A DNA stretch of 64,000 nt from Serripes groenlandicus (taxonomy: Eukaryota > Mollusca > Bivalvia > Cardiida > Cardiidae), in assembly GCA_031761405.1 (NCBI GenBank), contig JASEVX010000008.1, positions 70,249,717 through 70,313,716 on the forward strand, written 5' to 3'. The position numbers and the translations under genes are program-made. Of this stretch, positions 11,030 through 22,383 are shown piece by piece (the stretch's first letter is position 1; every line of letters begins with the position of its first letter). The notes beneath the pieces were generated by a model. It saw only the letters and a list, made by a program, of their open reading frames with translations. It had not been told where the DNA came from and searched no databases.

Positions 11030-11106
11030 TAGGTTTCTGGGTTAGTTCTACTGTTGGGAAAGCGCCATAGCCCAAATTGCTACAATGGTCGCCTATGGAA
11101 AATGTA

Positions 11107-11523
11107 AGAATCCAGTTTCGGTATTAATTGTCCTTAGTTCGTTACTTGCATATTGCAGACCAAACTTTCACTTTTGGGCAAGCTCATTTAACCTGTCAGC
11201 AATAAAATGCTGGGAAAAATTACAGAAACCAACCCCCAGAAAGCTCCCAGAGACTCAGATTAGGTAAGTAGGGGTTCAATCAATGTTATTGGTGTTGTTG
11301 TTTTCTGTCAGGCTGGGGGTAGAATACTAGAATGAGTACCTGGGACTCTGTGGATGTCGACCAAGCCACATATTCAGCAACAGTTTTTTGCCAGGTACTT
11401 AACCTTTCTCTCACATACATGCAATTTCTTGCACCTCCAGCAGCACCTGTCAGAACATTTTGGGAAAAGGGGCTAAATTCCTCTTAATGAGCAAGATTTC
11501 CTTGTTCGGATTGTTTTATTTTT
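11107..11523. other. Unassigned DNA
   Basis: Nothing recognisable between the end of family H copy H1 and the next HINE. A 60-codon open frame (11085-11267) has no family resemblance. Confidence 0.5.
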
Positions 11524-12782
11524 AGCTCTACTGGCCAGAAGAGCTTATGCCGTGATGTGGTGTCGGTCGTCTTGCGTCCGTAAACAATTGCTATCTATGA
11601 GAGCTCGGTCCCTTTCGCAAACCAGCCGGATCCGCCCATTCAAGACTGAATTATGGCCCTTGAAATTGTCAAAATTGCTATAATAGAGCTTGTGAACACA
11701 ATAGAGGCTCCATTTACTATCTGATCTTCACCAAACTTAGGTAGTAGTTAAATATTGATGAGAGCTTGGTTCCTTTTAAAAACCAGCCAGATGTGCCCTT
11801 GCATGACTGGATTACAGCCCTTGAAATTGCCAAAATTGTTATAATACAGCTTGTGAACACAATAGAGCCTCGATTTACTATATATTGATGAGAGCTCGGT
11901 TCCTTTCAAAAACCAGCCAGATCTGCCAATTCAAGACTGGATTGTCAGGGGTAGACTTAAGGCTGAAATTTCTACTAGCCAGCAGGGCCAGTTGAAATGG
12001 AAAATTACTGGCCCAACATGTTTACCACTGGCCCAAATTTTTTAATGAGGACAAGGCAACATTCAATGGTTATTTATTTAATTGAAATAATTCAACTTTT
12101 TAAACAGTTTACATATCTGATACAATGTACAGGGTTTTCCCTAAGCTTTGAAACTTGAGGGTCATTGTGACCTCCATGTCATCAAAGTTGAGGGGTTGGG
12201 GGTCCAAATTAGAACTTTATTATCAAGTGATTGATATAAAAAACATTCAAAAACAAGTGTGTTGTTCTTTGTTTTTATTATCTCTTTAATATTAATAATG
12301 TCAATTTGTGAAAAAAAATGTGTACATTACCGATAATGTTATCGATAAAGCTTAAACCTGTCATTCAGAGTTAAATATAGTCCAAATAACCTGTGATTTA
12401 GACTTTCGTTTTCTCATTTATTGGTCAACCGAAGTCTAAATCCATAGCATGTTTCAGACAGACCTCAATTCACGTTATTATGCCGTTTATATCCTGACAG
12501 CTATTGCAACGATACTAAAAAACATATCTATAATTATTATTATATTAATTTGAGCCACAATAGAGCCTCGATTTACTATATATTGATGAGAGCTCGGTTC
12601 CTTTCAAAAACCAGCCAGATCTGCCAATTCAAGACTGGATTATTTATGGCCCTTGAAATTGTCAAAATTGCTATTTATAATACAGCTTGTGAACACAATA
12701 AAGCCTCCATTTACTATCTGATCTTCACCATACATACATGCTCTGAATTGAAAATGACCAAAGAAACCTCATGGGCCTCTTG
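11524..12782 (+). mobile_element. HINE-like element, family C (interrupted)
   Basis: Begins AGCTCTACTGGCCAGAAGAG after a T-run and ends CCTCATGGGCCTCTTG at 12782. The interior repeats GAGAGCTCGGTTCC... and GAACACAATAGAGCC... units, shared with 23243-23961. The array is interrupted at about 11944-12549. The 3' copy of the subterminal motif (GCCAGTAGAGC) is missing, so the 3' end is partly decayed. Confidence 0.65.
11944..12549. other. Insertion in family C, hAT-like fragments
   Basis: The family-C repeat stops at GACTGGATTG and resumes with CACAATAGAGCC. The insert opens CAGGGGTAGACTTAAGG and holds a second CAGGG-type start at about 12130 (CAGGGTTTTCCC). These look like termini of decayed hAT MITEs, but I found no matching right-hand inverted repeats. 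Confidence 0.35.
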
Positions 12783-12893
12783 TAAGTTGTTTACTAAAGC
12801 CTCGGCTTTTGTGTAGTTTGAACATCGCCTTGATCAGACGTGATGGAAACACATGCAAATGAACCTTTAAACAACTTCAGTCAATCATGTAGG

Positions 12894-13312
12894 GAATTTC
12901 AGATGAATATATGGGATTGAAGTTGTCTCCCATTGGACAATAATGATTTTGTTGGAAGTCGAAAGTGTTGTTTATTAAGTTGAATAACCTGTGACTGATT
13001 TATAGTGACTGATTTATAATAAAAATAGTGTTTGCTTTTAGCTATGTTGACACATTCAGAGCCATTTTCAGAATATGCTGTATTTTCTGAAATTGAAAGT
13101 AAAATTCAGTGCGGGATAAGGTTCACCTTTGATTCGACCTTCTAGCTCTGTCAAAAAACGGTGAACTTGTGAGTTTGTTTTGCTTTTTTGGTAGTTCTTA
13201 GAATGAACTTTAGTTTGATACAGGTATATGTGTTAATTCATTTGCTAGTAAAGAACCATAACCCATAATGGTCGCCTATGGAAAATGATTTACTTCCCTT
13301 TGACCTAAAGCA
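12894..13312 (+). mobile_element. MITE family H, copy H2
   Basis: Matches 39720-40112 closely. The left terminus is missing. The right terminus TTTACTTCCCTTTGACCTAA is intact and directly adjoins X1. Confidence 0.75.
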
Positions 13313-13503
13313 GGGCTTAGTTTTCAGTACTTTTTCCCCCTTTTCGCCTATTTTCATCACTTGTACTCCTTGTATACTTGTAGACGAAATTCCTCATCAA
13401 ACCTTTATTAAATGGAATATCCATACAAGTTTTGGCTAAAGCTGGAGAATACCATAGAAAAACACTCTAGGACCCCGGGGGAGGGTCAGAATGCCTGGAG
13501 TGG

Positions 13504-13830
13504 ATGGGTTACATAGACAGGGATGGTTATCCTGTCAAGAGGGTTACTTGGCCTGATGGCAGATGTACACAGACCCTTGTTCAGCGGTTGATCTTGATGA
13601 TTAGACATAGGTCCGAGCTGGTAGAGGTTGACACACATGGAAATTGCATGGATGTCAGTCACCTCTGTCACAGTAAGAGATGCATAAAAGAAGGTCATCT
13701 TACCGTTGAACCCCATTATGTTAGCACTGGGCACAGTGTGTGGCCAGAGGGTCCTGCCTTGGGCACGAGCCTGCATGTATCTTCTGATGTAGGTACACTT
13801 CTTCTGCGCCTCAACTTCATTTGTTTCTGA
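13504..13830 (+). pseudogene. His-Me-finger homing-endonuclease-type zinc-loop protein, fragment
   Basis: The translation has an N-terminal part rich in Arg and Trp (residues 1-40), then around residues 50-70 the cluster DVSHLCHSKRCIKEGHLTVE. The spacing H-x-C-H-x3-C with a following GHLTVEPH resembles the zinc-binding loop of His-Cys-box (I-PpoI-like) endonuclease families (Pfam zf-His_Me_endon). After residue 75 a second frame (VLPWARACMYLLM then stop) seems to continue better, so a frameshift is likely. It faces the transposase C-terminus tail-to-tail within X1. Function in eukaryotes is uncertain; a nuclease role is inferred from the fold only. The X2 copy has lost the Cys/His cluster. 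Confidence 0.55.
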
Positions 13831-13859
13831 GCATATCCATCATGGTCAGTGTTGGCCCC

Positions 13860-14294
13860 GACTTGCATAATGTGTGGCACATTTTGGGTCTTAGTCCGTG
13901 TTTTTCGTATATGCGCCGTCTGTCATAATTTTTCTGCTCACGATGCTTTTCGTACAGTTTGAATAGCAACTGTCTTTGTAGCTTACGCTTTAATTTGAAT
14001 TCCATGGACTTTTCGTGTGTTTCTTCTCTTCAGAGTAAGTTTGGAGTGACTCTAGCTGACGGTCAGCACTACTTCCTGAAGGAATTGCACATCCGCCAGC
14101 AGAACAAAGTTTGCGCAAGGAATTTTTCGGGTCCATTATTAACAAAGTGTAGGGCACTGTGTGCACGTGACTGGAAGTTCCTGGAAAACGTCTTGTCTTT
14201 GGGTAAGGAAGGTTTAATGGCTCTATTTGTCCCCTCGACTTTTTGTGTGTTGGTATTAAGTCTGGTTAGTTGGACCGTTTCATCTCCAATGCGA
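13860..14294 (-). pseudogene. Mutator-like transposase, C-terminal part (X1)
   Basis: Read on the minus strand from 14294, the frame gives GDETVQLTRLNTNTQKVEGT and then PKDKTFSRNFQSRAHSALHF, motifs that I associate with the C-terminal half of Mutator-like transposases of invertebrates. A one-base frameshift near 14105 is needed to continue into CAIPSGSSADRQLESLQ and a basic tail (down to about 13860). The TA-element insertion at 14297 separates this from the core at 17367-18403, and about 90 bp present in X2 are missing at the junction. Nonfunctional. Confidence 0.65.
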
Positions 14295-14806
14295 TATGAG
14301 CCATAATATGGTGTCCGGATTTTGAGTTACATCACAAACACTGTGGTGTCCTCTTTTGTAATATTTGACTTTTGTCAAATTAAATGCTATATATGTTTAG
14401 AACAATATCTAAAGCTGTTAAATTCTAAATGACAAAATAGATTTTATCTTTAAATAAAGAGAAATGTGGGTTTTAAATTGTATTGTTAGTAACACAGGAC
14501 ACCATGTAATAAATCAATTTTATGAAGAGTATGCCTAGTTAATTTTTTTTAGATCTAATTTACATTTTCACCATCTTTATTTGGAATTATTTCAATAAAT
14601 AAATGGTTTATTTAGTGAAACAATTAATAGAATACAACTAGATAAAGAATGGTGTAACAGGACACAACATGATGTAACAGGACACAAACTGGTGTGTAAC
14701 AGGACACAAAATGATGTAACTGGACACTAATTCAATTGTATTGTTAGTAACACAGGACACCATTGTAATAAATCAATTTTATGAAGAGTATGCCTAGTTA
14801 ATTTTT

Positions 14807-16032
14807 AGCTCACCTGTGCACGAAGTGCTCAGGGTGAGTTATTGTGATCGCCCTATGTCCGGCGTCCGTTGTCCGTCGTCCGTCAACATTTTCTCAACTG
14901 GGATGAAACTTCACAGAAAGCATCCTCTCAATGTCCTCACCAGAATTCCTTAAAATTTTTGGGATCCATGCAGAATTCTGGTTTCCATGGCAACGAAATG
15001 AAAAAAACTTCAAAATTCTTAAAAAATCTTCTCCTCCGAAAGTGTCAGGCCGATTTTCAAATTATTTTGTAGAAATGATCCTTGGGTGACCCTCTATCAG
15101 ATTCCTTCAAGCCATGTTGATTGGTCGAAAAACATGGCCGCCAGGGGGGGGGGGGGCTATTTTGCCGTATATGGCTATAGTGCAAACTTAAAAAATCTTC
15201 TCCTCCAAAAGTGTCAGGCCGATTTTCAAATAATTTTGTAGAAATGTTCCTTGGGTGACCCTCTATCAGATTCCTTCAAGCCATGTTGATTGGTTGAAAG
15301 ACATGGCCGCCAGGGGGCGGGGCTATTTTGCCTTTTATGGTTATAGTGAAAACTTAAAAAATCTTCAACATCTTCTCCTCAGTAACCAGTGGGTCAATTG
15401 GGATGAAACTTCACAGAAAGCATCCTCTCAATGACCTCACCAGAATTCCTTCAATTTATTGGGATCCATGCAGAATTCTGGTTTCCATGGCAACGAAACG
15501 AAAAAAACTTCTTCTCCTCCCAAATTGGTTGGCAGATTTTGAACTTATTTTGTAGAAATATTCCTTGGGTGACTCTCTATCAGATTCCTTGAAGCCATGT
15601 TGATTGGTCGAAAAACATGGCCGCCAGGGGGGGCGGGGCTTTTTTGCCTTATACGGCTATAGTGAAAACTTAAAAAATCTTCTCCTCCAAAAGTGTCAGG
15701 CTGATTTTCAAATAATTTTGTAGAAATGTTCCTTGGATGACCCTCTATCAGATTCCTTTAAGCCATGTTGATTGGTCAAAAAACATGGCCACAAGGGGTC
15801 GGGGCTATTTTGCCTTTTATGGCTATAGTGAAAACTTAAAAAATCTTCTCCAAAAGTGTCAGGCCGATTTTCAAATAATTTTGTAGAAATGTTCCTAGGG
15901 TGACCCTCTATCAGATTTCTTCAAGCCAAGTCGATTGGTCGGAAACTATGTCCGCCAGATGGCGGGGCTTATATAGCTAAAGTGAATAAAAAAAATCAGG
16001 TGAGCGATTCCAGGGCCATCATGGCCCTCTTG
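14807..16032 (+). mobile_element. HINE-like element, family A, copy 1
   Basis: Begins AGCTCACCTGTGCACGAAG, contains about five tandem units of roughly 165 bp (each with ATTTTCAAATAATTTTGTAG and a GGCCGCCAGGGGG box), and ends CAGGTGAGCGATTCC, hairpin GGGCCATCATGGCCC, TCTTG. The host's own internal duplicate at 14541-14555 (AATTTTTTTTAGATC) shows the target without the insertion, so the element is AGCTC...CTTG placed inside a T-run with no duplication. Confidence 0.85.
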
Positions 16033-16379
16033 TTTTAAGATCTAATTTACATTTTCACCATCTTTATTTGGAATTATTTCAATAAATAAATGGTTTATTT
16101 AGTGAAATAATTAATAGTATACAACTAGATAAAGAATGGTGTAACAGGACACAAAATGATGTAACAGGACACAAACTAGTGTGTAAAACAGGACACAAAA
16201 TGATGTAACTGGACACCAATTGTGCACTTCATATAAGTGTGTAATATAATAGCATAAACATTTTCAGTATAAATAATTCTCCAGTTAAATTAAAATATAC
16301 TTATCATGCAAATATGTATTTATTATGTAAGCACAATGCTTATGGAGGTAGAATATGCTTTCCAGGACAGTCAACGTTA

Positions 16380-17300
16380 CAAGGCAAAAGAGACAAAATT
16401 CGCGATTTTTTTCCCCCAGTCAAAAATAATAACAAGTTCTTCGTAGTGAATTAAATAGGTTCGCAAACATCTCTGGACAATTTAAATAACGAAATAGGAA
16501 GTTACTACGCATTGCGATACATTATAAGCAACCATTGATGACCTCAATCAGCTTGGTGCCGGCGTAACAAAATTTCAGAAGTCTGACTGTCATTTTCGAG
16601 CCGCCATTTTAAAACACTCTTGTCGTAAAACGTCTATAAAGTTCTGTCGTAAATTGTTGCGATGTTTAATGTCGTAAATAGAACAGCCAAAATTTAGTTT
16701 CCTCCTAGGTGATTGACGAAGCATTTTTTAATTATAACAAAATAATAGGGCGTAACAAAAAAAGACACCATTTTGATAAACAATATTTTGACTCCCTGTC
16801 AAATAAAAGATATCTGTCCCAGAACAACATGTTTACGACATTAACAAAGAATGTAAGTCACATGTGATCACGTGATTTGTATGCGATGAAAATATGGTTA
16901 TCGGTCCAGGTTTCGAGTTTTGATGCTATTTAGACGTGATGTAACTGGGTGGACACATTCGTTACGCCGATGTCCAGGATTTTATATTCAAATCAAAATC
17001 GTATTTACGTCGCTCTATTAAATCTTAAAGTTATATTTACAAGTAATTTTTTAAATTATTATTTCACATATATATATTAGTTTCCAAACTTTAAATATAA
17101 AGAAAAACAGTTTGTTTTGGTTTTCAAAAAGTCCTCCCATGCCTTTGTCGGGAAGGACACGGCGAAAATGCTCAAGAAAAGTATTAATTAAAGGAGTTTA
17201 TCAGTTCTTTCAGAAATCAATAGCATATTATTTAATAGATTTAGTAGTTTCTAACAGTTTGTGACATGCTGATAAACTATAAAACACATAGTTCTTCAAA
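16380..17300. other. Noncoding interior of the TA element
   Basis: AT-rich DNA without recognisable protein. It contains scattered copies of GTAAC/GACACC motifs (for example about 16742-16772 and 16930-16975) like those of the termini. Confidence 0.5.
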
Positions 17301-17366
17301 TAAAGGAGAATAAATAATGACTCTGTAATGTAACACAAAATCCCGGACACCATATTATGGCTCATA

Positions 17367-18403
17367 TTCAATTCGTTTCCACTTTGCACACTGCTGAATT
17401 GATCCTGCAAAGCATTGCCTTATATTGGACATCATGACTCGCGTGTTGTCTAATATATTTTTCGATTTCTTCTTGATGATATAATGAAGTTCAGCCTGAC
17501 AGCGTTTGCTCATGTCTAATGCGAACCTGTTTTGTGTGTACTGCCGATATGCTTTGGTTTTCCCTGGCATGATTGTGGTAGCCTTGTTTGATGCTTTGAT
17601 GTACTTTCGCTGATTAGCACCGAGATGCCTTGTGTCAAGTTGGTGCACAGGAACAGTTTTTGTATATATCCAGACACGTGGAGCTGGTGTGCCGCCTGAA
17701 ACGATTTACCATTTCCATCTGTGGTGACAAATTTCACCTCCATGCTATCATTTTTAAGGTTGCGGAAGCATGTTTCGGCCCATTGTTGCTCATCCTCAAT
17801 ATTAGTCTCCAAACTGACAGTTGCTGAACATTTACCGTCCTGAATATCACATTGCCCTACATCCTCCTTTGTGTGAAAACCATGCTTGAAGCATAATTTA
17901 CTGACTGCCTCGACTGCCACCAATTGCTTACGTGGGGTAATATTTTCCGCCACTGTTACGATGCACTGGGTTGCAGGCTGAAATGGGGTTCTTCCAACTC
18001 CAGAATAAAGGTTGTTGTTATATACCTCGTCTACCTGCACAAGAATCTCATTTTCCGGCCGACCTTGCCACCGGTTAATTTTTCGCAACTGCTGCAGTTG
18101 TTTGGACATGTCAGCCTTATTCTCAGCAACAATGACTTCACTAACTGCTTTGCTACTGTTTGTTACGCCCTGACGTGATGGGCCCCCAATATTTCCACCA
18201 GCAATAAGTTGAACGATACTAGATCCCCCAATCAGGGTTTGAGTCAACACTATATTTAAGCTCAGATAATGCTGTAGCCATCTTGCGACCTCGTCTCTTT
18301 GTTGGGGAAGATACCTTTGTGTAAACCTTGTGCTTTTTAGACACATATAATCATGTGCAATATGCCATTCTCTCCCTCCAAACAAGACCTCTTCGGTTTT
18401 CAT
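17367..18403 (-). pseudogene. Mutator-like transposase, DDE core (X1)
   Basis: From an ATG at 18403 the minus-strand frame gives about 250 residues that resemble the Mutator-like transposase domain of invertebrate elements. ILVQVDEVYNNNLYSGVGRT around residue 145 carries a likely first catalytic Asp; KFVTTDGNGKSFQAAHQL around residue 220 a likely second; Cys and His residues in between (CFKHGF, CDIQDGKCSATV) are typical. A one-base shift near 17655 is needed to continue into DTRHLGANQRKYIKASNK and KRCQAELHY. The frame then runs into the inserted TA element, which supplies the stop just inside its terminus. A transposase acts in the nucleus on its own terminal repeats; this copy is inactive. 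Upstream lies a probable intron to the first exon. Confidence 0.7.
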
Positions 18404-18968
18404 TTTTCTTGTCGAATGTGAGATTCCCTAGACAGTTTGGAAAACTGGCCCTGTGCTCCAAATTGACCATATTAAACATCTCTTAAGAGCTTTGCGACGT
18501 GAACTATTTTGTAGCAGTCATGCTCCTGGCTGAAATTGAGTATAAAAACAAGTCTATTTCCTCATTTTGGTTAATTTACATGACCTATTTTCCTATGAAA
18601 ACACCTCTGCAGCAGGCATAATTTGAAATTATTGTGGGAAAAGGTGGATATGATTATATTGAGCAATATCTCCTTTTCGCAGGACGTTTTCTCTCTCAAA
18701 GTTAACCTATGGATTGACTCAATTTTATTGTATTTCCTTCATCTGCTTTGGGTTTGAATGAGTCTGTATATGGAATATCATGGGTGAACTGAAAACCTCT
18801 TGAATTAGCTTCGAGTGCATAAGGTCTACTGAGTTATCTCCCTTTGACGATAAACTTGAAGAATTTAATGCACTTTCAACTCCTTAATTATCTCTCAAAA
18901 TTGCAGAAATCAAGTCAAGTCAATGTCAGTTTAAAGGTATATTTCTATGCAGTATAATGTGTACTCAC
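18404..18968 (-). other. Probable intron of the transposase gene
   Basis: On the minus strand a good donor GGTGAGTAC follows the first exon at 18968, and an acceptor-like CGACAAG lies just upstream of the ATG at 18403. No other feature is seen in this AT-rich stretch. Confidence 0.45.
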
Positions 18969-19243
18969 CCCAAATAACTTGTGTTTCTGCTTCCAGTACA
19001 CTTGTACTCTGGCTGTTTGAGTCTTGGGCGCAACAACATGACGTCTAGTTTCTGGTCTGTTGAAGTTGACGTAGATGCTATTGCATCATGAACAACTGGG
19101 TCTACATCCATTAATTTAGCCTCTTCCACAGTCGGTCTTACATATTCACTGTTAGGAGTCAATTTAAAAACACTTTGACGTCCCAACCCACATTTATTGC
19201 CAAGTTTGAACATGGATTTTCTCCTTTTCTTATCACCTTTCAT
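18969..19243 (-). pseudogene. Mutator-like transposase, first exon (X1)
   Basis: An ATG at 19243 opens a basic N-terminus (MKGDKKRRKSMFKLGNKCG), followed by a low-complexity Ser/Thr-Asp stretch, and the exon ends at a consensus donor (G|GTGAGT on the minus strand). The KRK...F-x-x-GN-K start is common in proteins of this transposase group. It reads in the same direction as the core. The whole exon is absent from X2, where a deletion removes it. Confidence 0.5.
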
Positions 19244-19918
19244 GATGAAAAACCTCCCAAATTTTTTTTATGTGAACAAATAAGTATGTATCCTGTTTTA
19301 ATGCTTACTATAGACTGAGTCATGTCTAAGACACAAAGAGCCTCTTCCATGGAGGTCAATATGTCATAAAACCTATTAGACTAGCACATTTGAGAGTCCC
19401 TTATCTCAAGGACTGGACCTGCTCACAGTGCTCAGGTGTTAATTTTTTTTTTTTATAAGATAACAGTGTAGGAAATACCTATGAGACATTGCTGCTAACA
19501 TCTGGAACAGGTTTATGCCAAAACTGACTTTTGAATGTATGATACATTTTATAGCAAATGTGGGCTATGTCATTAAATGTTAATTAACATCAGCACATTT
19601 AAGTTTTCAATGACTACTAGAGCATTTGACATGTTAAAAACACCCAAACAGACTGAAAACTAACAAAAAATCCATTCGAGGTTGGATTTATAAGTCCCTT
19701 TTTAAGAATTAAAAAATTCTATTTTTGGTCAAGGGAGGCCATCCTATTATAAGTGTACAGAATAGCACAGTGCACAGAGGGTATTTAAAGAGAAATTGCT
19801 ACTTTTCCATAACCATTCAACCAAATTGATTGAAATTTTGTTTGTAAGTCCGCAATAGACGGCCATATATATACTAAAAATGTAAAAAGTATGCCGTTTA
19901 TCGAAAAACAGAATTTGA
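19244..19918. other. 5' flank of X1 transposase, noncoding
   Basis: AT-rich, no gene. From 19457 on it matches X2 at about 38571-39062 closely, which shows it belongs to element X. It ends at the left terminus of family H copy H3. Confidence 0.6.
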
Positions 19919-20812
19919 TTTAGGTCAAAGGGAAGTAAAACGGATTGGACAATAATGATTTTATTGGAAGTTGAAAGTGTTGTTTATTAAGTTGAATAAC
20001 CTTTGACTGATTTATAATAAAAAATAGTGTTTGCTTTTAGCTATGTTGACACAGTATTGGTAAGAACCATTTTCAGAACATGCTGTATTTTCTGAAATTT
20101 GAAAGTACAATTCAGTGCGGGATAAGGGTCACCTTTGATTTGACCTCCTAGCTCTGTCAAAGAACGGTGAACATGTGAGTTTGTTTTGCTTTTTAGCTCA
20201 CCTATGCACGAAGTGCAAGGCTAGCTATTATGATCACATTTTGTTGTGCGTCCGTCCGTCGTGCGTCGTGCATCATCAACATTTGAGCTTGTTAACACTA
20301 TACGGGCTACATTTCGCATCCAATTTTCATGAAAGTTTATCAGAACGTTCATCTCCATAAAATCTTGGACAAGTTCGAAACTGGGCCATATGAGGTCAAA
20401 AACTAGGTCACTAGTTTGAATTGAATGGAAATCTTGTTAACACTCTGGAGGCCACATTTTCAACTTGAGTATGTTGAAACTTTATCAGAATGTTTGTCTT
20501 GATGATATGTAGGTCAAGTTTGAACATGGGTCACGTCGGGTCAAAAATGTTTGTCAGAATGTTTGTCTTAAAGATATCTAGGTCAAGTTGAAATATGGGT
20601 CATATTGGATCAGAAACTAGGTCACTAGGCCAAATTGAAGGAAAATCTTTTTAACACTTTGGATGCCGCATTTTTTGCTTCAGCAGCTTGAAATTTGGTC
20701 AGAATGTTTGTCTAAATGATATCTAGGCCAAGTTCAGAAATGGGTCATGCTGGGTTAAAAACTAGGCCAAATTGAAGGGTAATCTTGTTAACACTCTGGA
20801 TACTGCATTTTT

Positions 20813-22300
20813 AGCTCACCTATGCATGAAGTGCAAGGTGAGCTATTGTGATCACATTTTGTCCAGCGTCCGTCCGTCGTGCGTCGTGCGGTGTGCGTCG
20901 TAAACATTTCAGCTTGTTAACACTCTACAGGCTACATTTTGCATCCAATCTTCATGAAAGTGTATCAGAACATTCATCTCCATCAAATCTTAGACAAGTT
21001 CGAAACTGGGCCATATGAGGTCAAAAACGAGGTCACTAGGTCAAATTGAAGCGAAATCTTGTTAACACTCTGGAGGCCACATTTTCAACTTGAGCATGTT
21101 GAAACTTTATCAGAATGTTTGTATTGATGATATGTAGGTCAAGTTCGAACATGGGTCATGTCGGGTCAAAAAGTAGGTCACTAGGTCAAATTGAAGGAAA
21201 ATCTTGTTAACACTCCAGAGGCCGCAATTTTTGAGAATGTTTGTCTTTAAAATATCTAGGTCAAGTTCGAATATGGGTCAAGCCGGGTCAAAAACTAGGT
21301 CACTAGGCCAAATTGAAGGGAAATATTGTTAACACTGTAGAAGCTGCATTTTTTGCTTCAGCAGCTTGAAATTTAGTCAGAATGTTGAGCTGAATGATAT
21401 CTAGGTCAAGTTCGAATACAGGTCATGCCGGGTCAAAAACTAGGTCACTAGGTCAAATTGAAGGGAAATCTTGTTTACACCGTAGAAGCTGTATTTTTTG
21501 CTTCAGCAGCTTGAAATTTAGTCAGAATTAATGTTGAGCTGAATGATATCTAGGTCAAGTTCGAATACGGGTCATGCCGGGTCAAAAACTAGGTCACTAG
21601 GCCAAATTGAAGGGTAATCTTGTTAACACTCCAGAGGCCACATTTTCAACTTGAGCATGTTGAAACTTTATCAGAATGTTTGTCTTGATGATATGTAGGT
21701 CAAGTTTAAATATTGATCATATTGGGTCAGAAACTAGGTCACTAGGCCAAATTGAAGGAAACTCTTGTTAACTCTGTAGAAGCCGCATGTTTTGCTACAG
21801 CAGCTTGAAATTTGGTCAGAATGTTTAGCTGAATGATATTTAGGCCAAATTCGAATATGGGTCATGCTGGGTCAAAAACTAGGTCACTAGGCCAAACTGA
21901 AGGAAAATCTTGTTAACACTTTGGATGCCGCATTTTTTGCTTAAGCATCTTGAAATTTGGTCAGAATGTTTGTCTAAATGATATCTAGTTCAAGTTCGAA
22001 TATGGGTCATATGGGGGTCAGAAACAAGGTAAATAAAGGAAAATATTGTTCAAACTTTGGAGGCCGCATTTTTACTTTGAGCAAGTTGAAAATTTGTCAG
22101 AATGTTGTTTTGATGATATATGATGTCCATGTTGGAATATGGGTCATATCAGGAAAAATAATTTATAGATCACTAGGCCAAATGAAGGAAAATCTTGTTA
22201 ACACTGGAGGTTGCATTCAGAATAATTGTCTTGATGTGTTTTGCATAACAGTACATTGTATAATTAAGGTGAGCGATCCAGGGCCATCATGGCCCTCTTG
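20813..22300 (+). mobile_element. HINE-like element, family B, inner copy
   Basis: Complete: AGCTCACCTATGCATGAAGT at the start, with a hairpin whose stem is AGCTCACCT/AGGTGAGCT; about ten internal units; end GGGCCATCATGGCCCTCTTG. It is inserted into a T-run (CTGCATTTTT) of the outer copy's own array, so family B has inserted into itself. Confidence 0.85.
21030..21043 (+). promoter_or_regulatory. Nuclear-receptor-like DR2 site AGGTCACTAGGTCA
   Basis: Two perfect AGGTCA half-sites separated by 2 bp, the spacing known for some retinoid-receptor elements. Identical sites recur at 21175-21188, 21442-21455 and 31778-31791, and near-matches (second half AGGCCA) in most other family-B units. Binding is not shown. 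Confidence 0.4.
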
Positions 22301-22383
22301 TTAATTTCAGCATGATGAAATTTATCAGAATGTTCGAATATGGGACATGCTGGGTCAAAAACTAGGTCACTAGATCAAATTGA

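Larger units (their letters stand above)
2417..11106 (+). mobile_element. MITE family H, copy H1, split by two large insertions
   Basis: The pieces 2417-2568, 7715-8133 and 11030-11106 join into one copy of a repeat of about 450 bp that is seen less interrupted at 39666-40112 and 41849-42315. Complete copies begin TTAGGTCAAAGGGAAGTAAA-like and end with the inverted form TTTACTTCCCTTTGACCTAA. In H1 the right terminus is lost. The gaps are occupied by the HINE at 2569-7714, by a 257-bp insertion at 7860-8116 and by the composite element at 8134-11029. Confidence 0.75.
14297..17364. mobile_element. 3.1-kb TA-flanked element with about 40-bp inverted termini
   Basis: The left end reads TGAGCCATAATATGGTGTCC and the right end is its complement; similarity continues for about 40 bp with one indel and two differences. 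TA flanks both sides (14295-14296, 17365-17366). The uninterrupted target is seen in X2 near 38258. The interior repeats a motif TGTAAC-x-GGACAC at about 14650-14730 and 16138-16220, which is also present inside the termini; such reiterated sites often bind transposase. A 258-bp internal segment is duplicated (about 14476-14734 and 14735 onwards), and the second copy holds a HINE. No transposase frame: a non-autonomous element, probably of a TA-targeting superfamily (inference). Confidence 0.8.
13313..19918 (-). mobile_element. Element X, copy X1: Mutator-like transposase plus zinc-loop protein
   Basis: This is the stretch between two directly oriented copies of family H. It carries a three-part decayed Mutator-like transposase on the minus strand (19243 down to about 13860) and, tail-to-tail on the plus strand, a small zinc-loop protein (13504-13830). 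The same two genes in the same arrangement recur in X2 (24919-39062). X1 is interrupted at 14297-17364. I could not define terminal inverted repeats for X, so its exact ends are inferred from the junctions with family H. Confidence 0.55.

Noticed and set aside
14807..16032. Classical Helitron (TC...CTRR, A-T insertion)
   Set aside because: The ends are AGCTC...CTTG within T-runs; this fits the Helentron/HINE variant better.
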